A DNA stretch of 64,000 bases from Gemmatimonadaceae bacterium (GCA_019694735.1 JAIBBJ010000126.1:1-64000), one strand, 5' to 3'. Positions 29,217 to 38,865 are shown, numbered from the stretch's first letter. The notes: generated by a model from the letters alone, not told the origin. A program made the numbers and translations.

Positions 29217-30689
29217 TCACGATTCCAAGGCGCGTCCAGACGACCCGGCCACATCCCGCCCGGCTACCATACGATGCGCTTCCGCCTCCAACCCGTCCAG
29301 CAGACGGTCCAGATGCGCCTCCGTCGTGCGCGGATTCATGACGGTCACCCGCAGCACGCGGCGCCCGTCCAGGGCGGTGGCGGTGATCCAGCCGTGGCCG
29401 CTGCGGTTGTAGCGCGCACGCAGGGAGGCATTGAAGGCGTCGTCCGCCCGATAGCGGAAGCAGAGGATGTTGGACTCGGGGCGGTGCAGCACTTCGAACG
29501 CCGATCGCGCCGCCACGCGGTCGTGTAGCGCGGACGTGAGGGCGCAGAGGTGGTCGTGCAGCACTCCGATGCCATCGGCACCGTACCGTTGCAACGCCAC
29601 CCAGACCTTGAGGGCGTCGGCGCGGCGTGAGCACTGGAAGCTCACGGGACCGAGGTCCGTGTCCGCCTCATCCGCCTCGTGGAACAGATATGGTGCGCGC
29701 TGCGCGTACGCGCGCCCGAGTGCCTCGACATCGCGCACGAGCACCGCGCCCGCCGCGAGCGGCAGGAGCATCATCTTGTGCGGGTCCCACGCGAGGCTCT
29801 GCGCCCGCGCGATCCCGCGTACCCGGTGCCGGTGTGCATCCGAGAGGAGCGCCGACGCCCCGTGCGCGCCGTCCACGTGCAGCCATGCCCCGGCGCGCTC
29901 GCAGACGGTGGCGATCGCCTCGAGGTCGTCGAATGCACCGGTCGCGGTGCATCCGGCGGTCGCCACCACGGCCAGGATCTCCCGGCCCTCGCGGCGGAGT
30001 CCGGTGAGCATCGTCTCCAGCGCCCCCGGATCCATCCGGTGGTCGCGCGACGGCACGGCGAGGCAGTGCGCGGCGCCGATCCCCATCACGCCGGCCGCGC
30101 GCGATACCGCATAGTGCGCGTGCTCGCCGGCGACGAGCACCGGCGGCGGCCCGGTGAGGCCGTCCTGCCACGCCCCGGGGCGCAGCGCCGCGCGCGCGGC
30201 GAGCAGTGCCGTGAGCGTCGCCTCGGTGCCACCCGAGGTCAACGTACCGCCGGCCCCGGCGCCGAACCCCGCGAGCTCCGCCATCCACGCGATCAGGCGC
30301 CGCTCGATCGGCGTCGTGACCGGCGACATCTCGCGTACCGCCTGTGAGTTGTTCACCGCGGAGATCACGAGATCGCTCCAGACGGCCACCGGAAGCGGCG
30401 CCGAGACCTGGTGCCCGAGATACATCGGGTGTGAGAGGCGATTCACGTCGGGGAGCACGTCGCGCGCGAGGCGATCCACGACCGCCCCGAGCGGACGGAT
30501 GCCCTGCGGGAGTGGTTCGTCGAATCGCGCGGCGAGCTCGCGCGCCGGACGGCCGGCCGAGACGGGGCCGGCCTCGGCGGCGGTGCGCGCGAAGTGGTCC
30601 GCCGCGAGGTGCAGGAACGGAGCGCCCCCCTCGACGGTGGCGTCGGCGGCGAGGGCGGCGAGGAGATCGGGCAGCGTGGGCGCGGGCAT
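29217..30689 (-). CDS. PLP-dependent group II decarboxylase
   Basis: The 490-residue protein belongs to the glutamate/aromatic/diaminobutyrate decarboxylase fold: HPMYLGHQVSAPLPVAVWSD, the TSGGTEATLTALLAAR cofactor loop, ATAGCTATGAFDD, WLHVDGAHGASALL and the PLP lysine in LAWDPHKMML (about residue 306). FQCSRRADALKVWVAL is typical of the tyrosine/2,4-diaminobutyrate branch. It makes an amine from an L-amino acid; substrate is not decidable. Only 16 bases separate it from the MarR gene downstream, so the pair may be one operon, and it is divergent (59-bp gap) from the GH20 gene. Confidence 0.87.
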   Translation of the reverse strand: MPAPTLPDLLAALAADATVEGGAPFLHLAADHFARTAAEAGPVSAGRPARELAARFDEPLPQGIRPLGAVVDRLARDVLPDVNRLSHPMYLGHQVSAPLPVAVWSDLVISAVNNSQAVREMSPVTTPIERRLIAWMAELAGFGAGAGGTLTSGGTEATLTALLAARAALRPGAWQDGLTGPPPVLVAGEHAHYAVSRAAGVMGIGAAHCLAVPSRDHRMDPGALETMLTGLRREGREILAVVATAGCTATGAFDDLEAIATVCERAGAWLHVDGAHGASALLSDAHRHRVRGIARAQSLAWDPHKMMLLPLAAGAVLVRDVEALGRAYAQRAPYLFHEADEADTDLGPVSFQCSRRADALKVWVALQRYGADGIGVLHDHLCALTSALHDRVAARSAFEVLHRPESNILCFRYRADDAFNASLRARYNRSGHGWITATALDGRRVLRVTVMNPRTTEAHLDRLLDGLEAEAHRMVAGRDVAGSSGRALES

Positions 30690-30748
30690 GCCCGGAAGCT
30701 ACCGCGACCGCGCTTGTCGCGGTCCGGTGCCCCGCGCACATTGCCCCG

Positions 30749-32944
30749 ATGCCCCGACCGCTCCGCCACGTCCTCGCCCTCGCGCTCGCCGTGGGCGCGT
30801 CCGCCCTGCCGGCCGCCGCCCAGGTGCCGCGTCTCGTCCCCGCCCCGCGGGAGGTCGCGGCGCCGGAGGCGCCGATGCGCTTCGCCGCGACGATCACGTT
30901 CGGCACCGTGGCCGACGCCGGTGACCGTGCCGCGGTGCGCGACTTCGTCGAGGCGATGCGCGAGCGAGGCATCCGCGCCGAGATGACGGGCGGTGGCGGG
31001 TGGCGCGTCGCGCTGCTGCGCACCGGCTCGGGCGATGCCGCGGAGGCGCTGCGCGGCGCGCAAGTGGAGTTCGACCCGGCCATGCACGACGAGGGCTACG
31101 TGCTGATCGCGACGGACCGCGGCGCCACGATCGTCGCCGCGACGGACGCCGGCACGTTCTACGGGCTGCAGACGCTGAAGCAGCTCTTCACCGGCGCCGG
31201 CGCGCAGACCACGCTGACGCGGGTGGTGATCCGCGACTGGCCGGCGCTCCGCTGGCGCGGGGTGCAGGATGACCTCTCGCGCGGCCCGGTGCCGACACTG
31301 GCGTACCAGAAGTCGCAGGTCCGCCGCTTCGCCGCGCTCAAGCTCAATGTCTACTCGCCGTACTTCGAGCACACGCTGGCGTTCCGCTCGCAACCCGTGG
31401 TCGCCCCGCCGGGCGGCGCGATGACACGGGAGGAGGTCCGCGAGCTCGTCGAGTACGCGGCCCGGTACCATGTCACGGTGATCCCGCAGCAGCAGACCTT
31501 CGGGCACCTGCACCACATGCTGAAGCTCGAGCTCTACGCGCCGCTCGCCGAGACGACGCACGGGCACGTGCTCGCGCCGGGACAGCCCGGCTCGCTCGAG
31601 GTGACGCGCCAGCTCTTCGCCGAGATCGACTCGCTCTTCCCCTCGCCCTTCGTGCACCTCGGCGCCGACGAGACCTTCGAGCTCGGGCGCGGCCAGACGA
31701 AGGCACGCGTGGACTCGGCGGGGATCGGCGCCGTGTACATCGACTACCTGCGCTCGATCGAGTCCGCGCTCCGCCGGCCGGGGAAGCGCTTCCTCTTCTG
31801 GGGCGACATCGCCATGAACGCGCCGACGCTCGTGCCGCAGCTGCCGAGCGACATGGTGGCCGTCGCGTGGGAGTACGGCCGCGCGGCCGGATTCGACCGC
31901 TTCCTCAAGCCGTTCCGCGACGCAGGCATGGAGACCTGGGTGGCGCCGGGCGTGTCGAGCTGGAACCGCGTGTGGCCGAACCACAATGCGGCACTCCCCA
32001 ACATCCAGGGCTTCATCCGAGAAGGGCAGGCGGGCGGGGCGAAGGGCGTCCTCAACACGACGTGGGACGACAACGGCGACGCGATCTTCGAGCAGGTGTG
32101 GCTGGGCGTCGCATTCGGGGCCGCGGCGTCATGGCAGGCGGGTGAGGCGAGCATCCCCCGCTTCCGCGAGGCGTACGGGCTCCAGTTCCACGGCGACACG
32201 ACGGGCCGGATCGACCGCGCGCACGCGAAGCTCGACTCGGCGCATGCGGCTCTCGCGGAATCCCGGGCCGGCGACGGCTCCAGCTACCTCTTCTTCGTGG
32301 ATCCGTACAGCGAGGAGGGCGTCGTCGACCTCCTCCGGCTGCGGCCGGTGCTGTCGCGGGTGCGTGTGCACGCCGAGTCCGCGCTCGTCCTGATCGCCCA
32401 GGCGCGCGAGCAGCGGCACCTGCGCGAGCTACCGGCGCTCGACGCGATGGAGCTGGGCGCGCGCCGCCTCGACTGGATCGCGGCGAAGTTCCAGTTCGCG
32501 GACGAGGTGGCGCGGGCGTACGCGCGCGCCGACTCGGCCGGGCGCGCCGGCACCGCGACCTGGCAGGAGCTCGCCGAGCTCTCCGGCATCAACGGGCGCC
32601 TGCAGGACCTCCGCGACGGCTATGTGCTCACCCGCGAGCTCTTCGAGCGGAGCTGGCGGTACGAGAACCGCCCGTACTGGCTGCAGAACGACCTCGCGCG
32701 CTACGACGCGGAGATCATCACGTGGGTGCAGCGCATCAATGCCGTGGACCGTGCCCGGCGCCGGTTCAGCCGCGAACGGGTGATGCCGACGGCGGAGGAG
32801 CTGGGGATCCCGCGGGCGCTGCTGCCGGCGGAGCCGGCGCCTGGTCCGCCACCGGTGCCAGCGGCAAGAGGCTCGGCGCCGACGCGCCCGGGCGCCGCTG
32901 GAGCCGGAACACGGCCGTCTCCGGGCCGTACATCCGCCCCGTGA
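30749..32944 (+). CDS. Secreted GH20 beta-N-acetylhexosaminidase-like protein
   Basis: This 731-residue protein has a signal peptide (ALALAVGASALPAAAQ), a GH20b-like N-terminal domain (about 35-140) and the GH20 barrel starting near 150 (PALRWRGVQDDLSRG). Substrate-assisted catalysis residues Asp-Glu are in FVHLGADETFELG (about 307-308). Strands such as FLFWGDIAM and NTTWDDNGD follow the family. It releases N-acetylhexosamine from chitin or peptidoglycan-type glycans. The last 60 residues are Pro/Ala/Gly-rich and overlap the convergent lipoprotein gene by 179 bp, so the true end could be earlier if a sequencing or real frameshift is present. Confidence 0.85.
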   Translation: MPRPLRHVLALALAVGASALPAAAQVPRLVPAPREVAAPEAPMRFAATITFGTVADAGDRAAVRDFVEAMRERGIRAEMTGGGGWRVALLRTGSGDAAEALRGAQVEFDPAMHDEGYVLIATDRGATIVAATDAGTFYGLQTLKQLFTGAGAQTTLTRVVIRDWPALRWRGVQDDLSRGPVPTLAYQKSQVRRFAALKLNVYSPYFEHTLAFRSQPVVAPPGGAMTREEVRELVEYAARYHVTVIPQQQTFGHLHHMLKLELYAPLAETTHGHVLAPGQPGSLEVTRQLFAEIDSLFPSPFVHLGADETFELGRGQTKARVDSAGIGAVYIDYLRSIESALRRPGKRFLFWGDIAMNAPTLVPQLPSDMVAVAWEYGRAAGFDRFLKPFRDAGMETWVAPGVSSWNRVWPNHNAALPNIQGFIREGQAGGAKGVLNTTWDDNGDAIFEQVWLGVAFGAAASWQAGEASIPRFREAYGLQFHGDTTGRIDRAHAKLDSAHAALAESRAGDGSSYLFFVDPYSEEGVVDLLRLRPVLSRVRVHAESALVLIAQAREQRHLRELPALDAMELGARRLDWIAAKFQFADEVARAYARADSAGRAGTATWQELAELSGINGRLQDLRDGYVLTRELFERSWRYENRPYWLQNDLARYDAEIITWVQRINAVDRARRRFSRERVMPTAEELGIPRALLPAEPAPGPPPVPAARGSAPTRPGAAGAGTRPSPGRTSAP

Positions 32945-33329
32945 GGGTGGAGTCGACCGCGAGCACTCGATGCGGGATCGCCGCTGGAACGAGGCGGCCG
33001 CGGGTCTCGAAGACGAAGAGCGTGAAGTGGTCCGACACCTCGATCTGCCGGGAGAACTCCGGCTGCCACGCCTCGCTGCGGAACGCCGCGGCGATCGTGG
33101 GTTCCGGGGTCCGCGGGCCCGCGATGTAGACGCGGTCGAACGCGAACGGGACCTCCACGAAGAGGCGCAGCGTCGCGGTGTCGCCGCGCGCCTCGGCGGC
33201 AGCCACTGCGGCGGTCAGATCGAGCTCGGTCTTCTCCAGCCGCTCCGGCCCGCAAGCGGCGATGGTGAGCAACAACGCGAGCAACGGGCGCAGCGCGGCG
33301 CGCTGCAAGGGGGACCGTCCGGCGTCCAT
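32766..33329 (-). CDS. Lipoprotein of unknown function
   Basis: The 187-residue protein has a lipobox (LLLTIAACGPERLEK; Cys about residue 26), then a helix of TELDLTAAVAAAEARGDTA and a beta-rich body (FAFDRVYIAGPRTP, HFTLFVFETRGRLVPAAIPHRVL). A Pro/Ala-rich C-terminus overlaps the GH20 gene. I do not recognise the family. The coding region outside the overlap looks genuine: lipobox, balanced composition and an ATG start at 33329. The 172-base gap to the BNR gene is a divergent promoter region without boxes I can defend. Confidence 0.7.
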   Translation of the reverse strand: MDAGRSPLQRAALRPLLALLLTIAACGPERLEKTELDLTAAVAAAEARGDTATLRLFVEVPFAFDRVYIAGPRTPEPTIAAAFRSEAWQPEFSRQIEVSDHFTLFVFETRGRLVPAAIPHRVLAVDSTLTGRMYGPETAVFRLQRRPGASAPSLLPLAPVADQAPAPPAAAPAGSPAPPPSASPVRG

Positions 33330-33501
33330 CGAGGCCTCGAGGCGGAGATGCGCGTGAACGGGGGGAACGTCAGGAATCTGCCGACCGGCCGCTCGGCCTT
33401 CCAGCCCCGCCCCGTCCGGGGCCCGCCCAACACCCGGCGCGTGCGACGCGTAGACTTCGCTTGCTGGAGTCGTCCACCCCACTTCCCACCTGACCCACGC
33501 T

Positions 33502-36500
33502 ATGCGACTGCATCGACTGCTCGCCGCCTGCGTCGGCACCGCGGTGCTCGGCACCGCCGTCCACGCCCAGGCGATCGACCAGGCCGTCATCGACGGCCTG
33601 CGCTGGCGCAACATCGGTCCTGCGAACATGCAGGGACGTGTCGCCGACGTGGAGGGCATCCCCTCCCCGTCCCGGACCTTCTTCGTGGCCGCGGCCGCAG
33701 GCGGCGTCTGGAAGACCACCAACAACGGCGTGACCTTCCGCCCCGTCTTCGACAACTACGGCGTCGCCTCCCTCGGCGACCTCGCGATCGCGCCCAGCGA
33801 TACGAACGTGCTCTACCTCGGCACGGGCGAGCCGAACTCGCGCAACTCGATGTCGCCGGGCGGTGGCGTCTTCAAGTCCACCGACGGCGGCCTCACCTGG
33901 GCGATGGTCGGGCTCCGCGAGACCGAGCACGTCGGACGCATCGTCGTGCATCCCACGAACCCGAACGTGGCCTTCGTGGCCGCGCTCGGGGCGGCCTGGC
34001 GCACGAGCAACGAGCGCGGGCTCTACAAGACCACCGACGGCGGCGCCACCTGGCGCCGGGTGAAGTTCATCAACGACTCCACCGGCTTCGTGGATGTCGC
34101 GATCCATCCGCGCGACCCGAACATCATGTTCGCGTCGAGCTACCAGCGGCTCCGCGGCCCGTACTTCCTGCGCTCCGGGGGCGCCGGCTCGGCGCTCTGG
34201 AAGTCGACCGACGGCGGCGAGACGTGGACCGAAGTGAAGGGCGGCGGGTTCCCCGAGACCACCAAGGGGCGCATCAACATCGCCATCGCGCCGTCGAACC
34301 CCGACATCATGTACACGATGGTCGAGGCCGACTCGCAGCCGAACCCCAAGCCGGCGCCGGGCGCGAAGGCCCAGCAGCTGCTCAGCGGTCTCTACCGTTC
34401 GGCCGACGGCGGCCGCACGTGGGAGCGGACCGCGACCGACAACACGCGGCCGTTCTACTACAACCAGGTCCGCGTGCATCCGAAGAACCCCGACCGCGTC
34501 TGGTTCTCGTCGACGCCGGTCAAGGTCTCCGATGAGGGCGGCAAGAACGCCCGCAACGCCACGGTCGGCCTGCACGTGGACCATCACGCGATGTGGATCG
34601 ACCCGGTCGACCCGCAGCGGCACATCGTCGGCAACGACGGCGGCATCGGGATCTCGAACGACAACGGCGGCAACTACATCTTCCCGAACGTCTTCGCGAT
34701 CGGCCAGCCGTACAACGTGTCGTTCGACTTCGCGGTCCCGTACAACGTCTGCGGCGGCCTGCAGGACAACGGCTCGTGGTGCGGCCCCAGCCGACGGCGG
34801 CAGGGCTCGATCACCAATTCGATGTGGTTCACGTTCAACGGCGGCGATGGCTTCGTGACGGCGCAGGACCCGACCGACCCGGACGTCATCTACGGCGAGT
34901 CGCAGGGCGGCAACATCGGCCGCTACATCGTCTCGCAGGGCCGGCGCACGGCGCTCCAGAAGCCGAACTGGCGTCCGCAGTACATGATGTGGGAGGACTC
35001 CATCATGAACGTGCGCGGCGACACGACCAAGGCGGCGACGCCGGCGCAGACGCGCCTCATCGCCGAGCTCCGCGCGAAGCAGAAGGCCGACTCGGCGGCG
35101 CTCCAGCTCCGCTGGAACTGGAACACGCCGTTCTTCATCTCGGCGCACAATCCGAGCACGCTGTACTTCGGCGCGAACCGCGTGCTGAAGAGCACGAAGC
35201 GCGGGGACGAGATGTACCCGATCTCACCCGAGCTCTCCTACGCCGACACGATGAAGATCCGCGTCTCGACGGTCACCACCGGTGGCATCACGGTCGACGC
35301 GACCGGCGCCGAGACCTTCGGCACCGTCGTCTCGCTCAACGAGAGCACGCTGAAGCCCGGCGTCCTCTACGCCGGCACCGACGACGGACGCCTGTGGAAG
35401 ACCGAGAACGACGGCGGCGCGTGGACCGAGCTGACCGCGAACGTGAAGGGCGTCCCGGCGGGCACGTACGTGTCGCGCATCGAGCCGTCCCATTTCGACA
35501 TCAACACGTTCTACGTCTCGTACGACAACCATCGCCGCGGCGACTTCACCGCCTATCTCTTCGTCACCAACGATGGCGGCCGCACCTTCCGCTCGCTCGC
35601 CGGCGGCCTCCCGGCCGGCGGCCCGGGCCTGCCCAACTTCGTGCACGTGGTGCGCGAGGACCTGCGCAATCCGAACCTGCTCTTCGTCGGCACCGACGTG
35701 GGCGCGTACGTCTCGGGTGATCGCGGCCAGACCTGGCAGAAGTTCATGACGGGCCTGCCGAACGTGCCGGTGCACGATCTCCAGATCCACCCGCGCGAGG
35801 CGGAGCTCATCGCCGCCACGCACGGCCGCGCGTTCTGGATCGTCGACATCCTGCCGCTGCAGCAGATGACCGCGACCGTCGCGGCCGCGCCGGCACACCT
35901 CTTCGCCCCGCGCACCGCCTTCCAGTGGGGCGAGCGCGCCTACAACGGCGAGTCGACCGGCAACCAGCTGTTCAACGGGCAGAGCAGCAGCTACGGCGCC
36001 GACATCTGGTACCGCCTCACCAAGCCGGGTGGCCCGACCCGCCTCGTCATCACGGACGCGAAGGGTGACACCCTGCAGACGCTCACCGGTCCCGGCGGCG
36101 CCGGACTCCACCGCGTGAGCTGGAACTTCAACGGCCGGCCCGCGCCGCGCGCCGCCCTGAAGGGGGCGGCGCTCCGCGACTCGATCCTGCAAGCGCGCCG
36201 GATGGCGGCGGCGTTCGACTCGATCGAGAAGGCCGGCACCGTGCCGAAGCCGGCACTCGACATGATCCGCCGCAACATGGCGCAGGGCGCGCAGGGCATG
36301 CAGGCGATGGCCCGCGCCTTCGGCTTCGGCGGCGGCGGTGGTGGGGGTGGGGGCTTCGGCGGCTTCGGCGCCGGCCCGCAGCGCTGGAACGAGCGCCCGG
36401 GTGAGCAGGCGCAGGCGCCGGGCGGCGGTGGCGGCCGTGGGGGAGCGGGCGGCGGCGGTGCCCCGGGCCAGGGTGGCGCGGGCGCCGCGATGGGCCTCGA

Positions 36501-36753
36501 CCAGGACCAGCTCTTCGCCATCATGCGCGCGCTCGGCGTGACCGGCGGGGGTGGCGGCGGGGGTGGCGGCTTCGGAGGCGGGGTTCCGATCGCCGGCACG
36601 GGCGACTACCTCGTCACCCTGACGGTCGACGGCCAGGTCATGAAGCAGGTGCTGCGCGTCGAGCAGCGCGCCGGCGGCGACTCGAGCGGCTTCCCCTTCG
36701 AACTCGAGCAGATGCTCGAGGCGTATGAGGAGTGGCTCCGCGACCAGCCGTGA
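33502..36753 (+). CDS. Large secreted BNR/VPS10-like repeat protein
   Basis: The 1083-residue protein has a signal peptide (LLAACVGTAVLGTAVHAQ) and a series of BNR/sialidase-type propeller repeats, with Asp-box-like motifs such as GGVWKTTNNGVTF, GGVFKSTDGGLTW, RGLYKTTDGGATW, SALWKSTDGGETW and GRLWKTENDGGAW over residues 60-790. After about residue 920 come two Gly-rich stretches (GGGGGGGGFGGFG type). It has the build of a cell-surface or secreted glycan-binding or hydrolase protein; such proteins are abundant in Gemmatimonadota and Bacteroidota, but the activity is unknown. It is transcribed alone and ends in a strong bidirectional hairpin. Confidence 0.82.
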   Translation: MRLHRLLAACVGTAVLGTAVHAQAIDQAVIDGLRWRNIGPANMQGRVADVEGIPSPSRTFFVAAAAGGVWKTTNNGVTFRPVFDNYGVASLGDLAIAPSDTNVLYLGTGEPNSRNSMSPGGGVFKSTDGGLTWAMVGLRETEHVGRIVVHPTNPNVAFVAALGAAWRTSNERGLYKTTDGGATWRRVKFINDSTGFVDVAIHPRDPNIMFASSYQRLRGPYFLRSGGAGSALWKSTDGGETWTEVKGGGFPETTKGRINIAIAPSNPDIMYTMVEADSQPNPKPAPGAKAQQLLSGLYRSADGGRTWERTATDNTRPFYYNQVRVHPKNPDRVWFSSTPVKVSDEGGKNARNATVGLHVDHHAMWIDPVDPQRHIVGNDGGIGISNDNGGNYIFPNVFAIGQPYNVSFDFAVPYNVCGGLQDNGSWCGPSRRRQGSITNSMWFTFNGGDGFVTAQDPTDPDVIYGESQGGNIGRYIVSQGRRTALQKPNWRPQYMMWEDSIMNVRGDTTKAATPAQTRLIAELRAKQKADSAALQLRWNWNTPFFISAHNPSTLYFGANRVLKSTKRGDEMYPISPELSYADTMKIRVSTVTTGGITVDATGAETFGTVVSLNESTLKPGVLYAGTDDGRLWKTENDGGAWTELTANVKGVPAGTYVSRIEPSHFDINTFYVSYDNHRRGDFTAYLFVTNDGGRTFRSLAGGLPAGGPGLPNFVHVVREDLRNPNLLFVGTDVGAYVSGDRGQTWQKFMTGLPNVPVHDLQIHPREAELIAATHGRAFWIVDILPLQQMTATVAAAPAHLFAPRTAFQWGERAYNGESTGNQLFNGQSSSYGADIWYRLTKPGGPTRLVITDAKGDTLQTLTGPGGAGLHRVSWNFNGRPAPRAALKGAALRDSILQARRMAAAFDSIEKAGTVPKPALDMIRRNMAQGAQGMQAMARAFGFGGGGGGGGGFGGFGAGPQRWNERPGEQAQAPGGGGGRGGAGGGGAPGQGGAGAAMGLDQDQLFAIMRALGVTGGGGGGGGGFGGGVPIAGTGDYLVTLTVDGQVMKQVLRVEQRAGGDSSGFPFELEQMLEAYEEWLRDQP

Positions 36754-36781
36754 GGCGGGCCCGCCGTCGTGCGTGACGGTG

Positions 36782-36830
36782 GGAACACGAACGGGGCGGG
36801 CGCCGTCGGCGCCCGCCCCGTTCGTGTTCC
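36782..36830. terminator. 23-bp perfect hairpin, bidirectional terminator
   Basis: The segment 36782-36804 is the exact reverse complement of 36808-36830, with a 3-base loop (GTC). It sits between the convergent BNR gene (+) and DigH-like gene (-), 29 and 21 bases from their stops. Base-paired ends GGAACACGAA/TTCGTGTTCC give A/T at both stem ends, so it can act in both directions. Confidence 0.85.
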
Positions 36831-36850
36831 TGCGCCCCGCCCTCGAGCCA

Positions 36851-38533
36851 TCAGTCGCGCAACCGCACCACCCGCGGCGGTCCGTCGATCGTCGCCGCAT
36901 CGACCGCCCGGATCGCCGCGCGCGCCGCGGTGCGCGAGAACGTCACCTCGGTGGCCGACCCCGGCAGCACCCGGAGGGTCCAGCGGCCTGCCGCATCGCC
37001 TTCCTGCACCGCCCACCATCTGGGCCGCGCGGCGCCGGCGCCAGGCGCGAGCGTCGCGTGGAAGGCGCCGCCGGATCGGGAGCGCCGCACCGTCACCGTC
37101 GGCTCCGGCTGCGGCGGCACGTCGAGCCAGGGGGACGGGGGCACGAGCGCCTTCGCGGCATACGCCGCCCGTCCGAGGCGCGACACCAGCGAGTCGCGGT
37201 CCTCGAGGAAGGCCTTCATCGAGAAATGGAGGTTCCCGCTCGCCCCGGGTTCGTCGCGCGTGACTGCCACCTGCGCGGTGATCTCCGCCGCGCGCCACGG
37301 CGTGCGCGACCGCTCGCCCACCCGGCTCGTGTAGTTCCCCGGCCAGAGGTGACGCCCGAACGCGTTCTGCTCCGCCCACCAGCGCAGCAGTGCCGGATAC
37401 GGTTGCGCAGGCTGCGCGATCGGCCAGTACAGCTGCGGCGTGAAGTAGTCCACCCAGCCGCTCGCGAGCCACTTGCGCGCGTCCGCGTACAGCTCGGCGT
37501 ACGCGTCGAACCCGCGCACCACCGCCGGATACCCCGGGCGCCAGATGCCGAACGGACTGATGCCGAACTTCACCCATGGCTTCTCGGCGTGGATCGCGCG
37601 CTGGAGTTCCTCGACCAGCCGGTCCACGTTGGCCCGGCGCCAGTCGTCTCGCTCCTGCGTGCCGCCTGCGGCGAGGTAGCGCGCATAGCTGGCGGAGTCG
37701 GGGAAGTCGAGCACCTCGCCGTTGCGGCCCTTCTCCTTGTAAGGATAGAAGTAGTCGTCGAAGTGCACCCCGTCGATGTCATATCGGCGGACGACGTCGG
37801 TGATCACCGCGATCGTATGGGCCCGCACGTCCGGTTCACCCGGATCCATCCATAGGTGCGTGCCGTACGTCCTCACGAGCTCGGGCCGCGTGCGCGCGAG
37901 GTGCCGCGGCGCGAGCGGCCCCTTCGCCGACGGATGGCGCGCACGATACGGATTGAACCACGCATGCAGTTCCATGCCGCGCGCGTGGGCCTCGAGCACG
38001 GCGAAGGCGAGCGGGTCCCAGCCGCCGGCGGGGGCGCGCCCCTGGCGGCCCGTGAGATACTCGGACCAGGGCTCGAGACGCGAGCGGTAGATGGCGTCGC
38101 CCGCCGGGCGCACCTGGAGCACCACCGCATTCATTCCGGCTGCCTGGGCACGGTCGAGGAGCGCCACCAGCTCGCGCCGCATCTGCCGCGTCGACAGCCC
38201 ACGCTTCGATGGCCAGTCGATGTTGTCCACCGTCGCGACCCAGACGCCGCGGAACTCGCGCGGGAGCGCCGGCACGACGCACGTCGGCTCCGCGAGCGGG
38301 CACGGCTCCGCGTACGGAGCGGATGCGCGCTCACGCCGCCGGTCAGCGGGTGCCGGGCGACCATCCGCCGCGTCCGCCGCCGGGAGCCGCACGCGGACCG
38401 CCTCACCCTGCGCGGGGAGCCGCGACGGTCGGCCGAGGACGCCCAGGCACGACGCCGCGAGCACGGCGACGCCCGTGACGAGCCGTCTCCGCCGTGCGGA
38501 CACCGGCGATCGGCGAGTGGAGGCCGGCGTCAT
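36851..38533 (-). CDS. DigH/YngK-type glycosyl hydrolase-like protein (GHL10)
   Basis: The protein of 560 residues has an N-terminal hydrophobic export signal (RLVTGVAVLAASCLGVLG) and a TIM-barrel GHL10 domain: REFRGVWVATVDNIDWPSK, GMNAVVLQVRPAGDAIYRS, ELHAWFNPYRARH, YDIDGVHFDDYFYPYKEK and WVDYFTPQLYWPIAQPAQPY. E. coli DigH cleaves denuded septal peptidoglycan glycans; this is the best functional guess. A C-terminal beta domain (about 450-560) is added. It overlaps the cupredoxin-like gene by 4 bases (ATGA), so it is last gene of the copper operon although functionally distinct. Confidence 0.87.
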   Translation of the reverse strand: MTPASTRRSPVSARRRRLVTGVAVLAASCLGVLGRPSRLPAQGEAVRVRLPAADAADGRPAPADRRRERASAPYAEPCPLAEPTCVVPALPREFRGVWVATVDNIDWPSKRGLSTRQMRRELVALLDRAQAAGMNAVVLQVRPAGDAIYRSRLEPWSEYLTGRQGRAPAGGWDPLAFAVLEAHARGMELHAWFNPYRARHPSAKGPLAPRHLARTRPELVRTYGTHLWMDPGEPDVRAHTIAVITDVVRRYDIDGVHFDDYFYPYKEKGRNGEVLDFPDSASYARYLAAGGTQERDDWRRANVDRLVEELQRAIHAEKPWVKFGISPFGIWRPGYPAVVRGFDAYAELYADARKWLASGWVDYFTPQLYWPIAQPAQPYPALLRWWAEQNAFGRHLWPGNYTSRVGERSRTPWRAAEITAQVAVTRDEPGASGNLHFSMKAFLEDRDSLVSRLGRAAYAAKALVPPSPWLDVPPQPEPTVTVRRSRSGGAFHATLAPGAGAARPRWWAVQEGDAAGRWTLRVLPGSATEVTFSRTAARAAIRAVDAATIDGPPRVVRLRD

Positions 38534-38865
38534 CGGACGATGTACACGAGGTTGCCGCTCGGGTGCGCCGAGCAGGTGCCGCCGTAGGTGCCGGGATAGG
38601 CGATCGTGTAGTCCACCGTCGAACCCGCGTCAGCACCGAAGAGCGCGAGCGTGTGCCGCACCGTGTCCGCGTTGACGACGCGGACGAGCGTGCTGCGGCC
38701 GCGCGCCGACACGAACAGGGTCTCCGGCAGGGGCTGGCCGCCCACCGTCGCCCGTCCCCCCGGCGCGATGTCGATCCGCACCGAGGGCCGCGGCCAGGTC
38801 CACCAGGCGACCGCGCCCGCCGCGAGCACGATCGCGGCCAGCGTGGCGCTACGGCTGGCGGACAC
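38530..38865 (-). CDS. Membrane-anchored cupredoxin-like small protein
   Basis: This 111-residue protein has an uncleaved-looking N-terminal helix (LAAIVLAAGAVAWWTW) and a beta domain with VRHTLALFG and YPGTYGGTCSAHPSGNLVYIV. The spacing His...Cys-x2-His resembles a type-1 or CuA-like copper site, as in cupredoxin_1 domains. Genes for SCO and PCuAC lie just upstream with overlaps, so it probably carries or donates copper for cytochrome oxidase assembly. GTG at 38865 has TGGAGG upstream. I infer the copper role from ligands and neighbours. Confidence 0.72.
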   Translation of the reverse strand: MSASRSATLAAIVLAAGAVAWWTWPRPSVRIDIAPGGRATVGGQPLPETLFVSARGRSTLVRVVNADTVRHTLALFGADAGSTVDYTIAYPGTYGGTCSAHPSGNLVYIVR

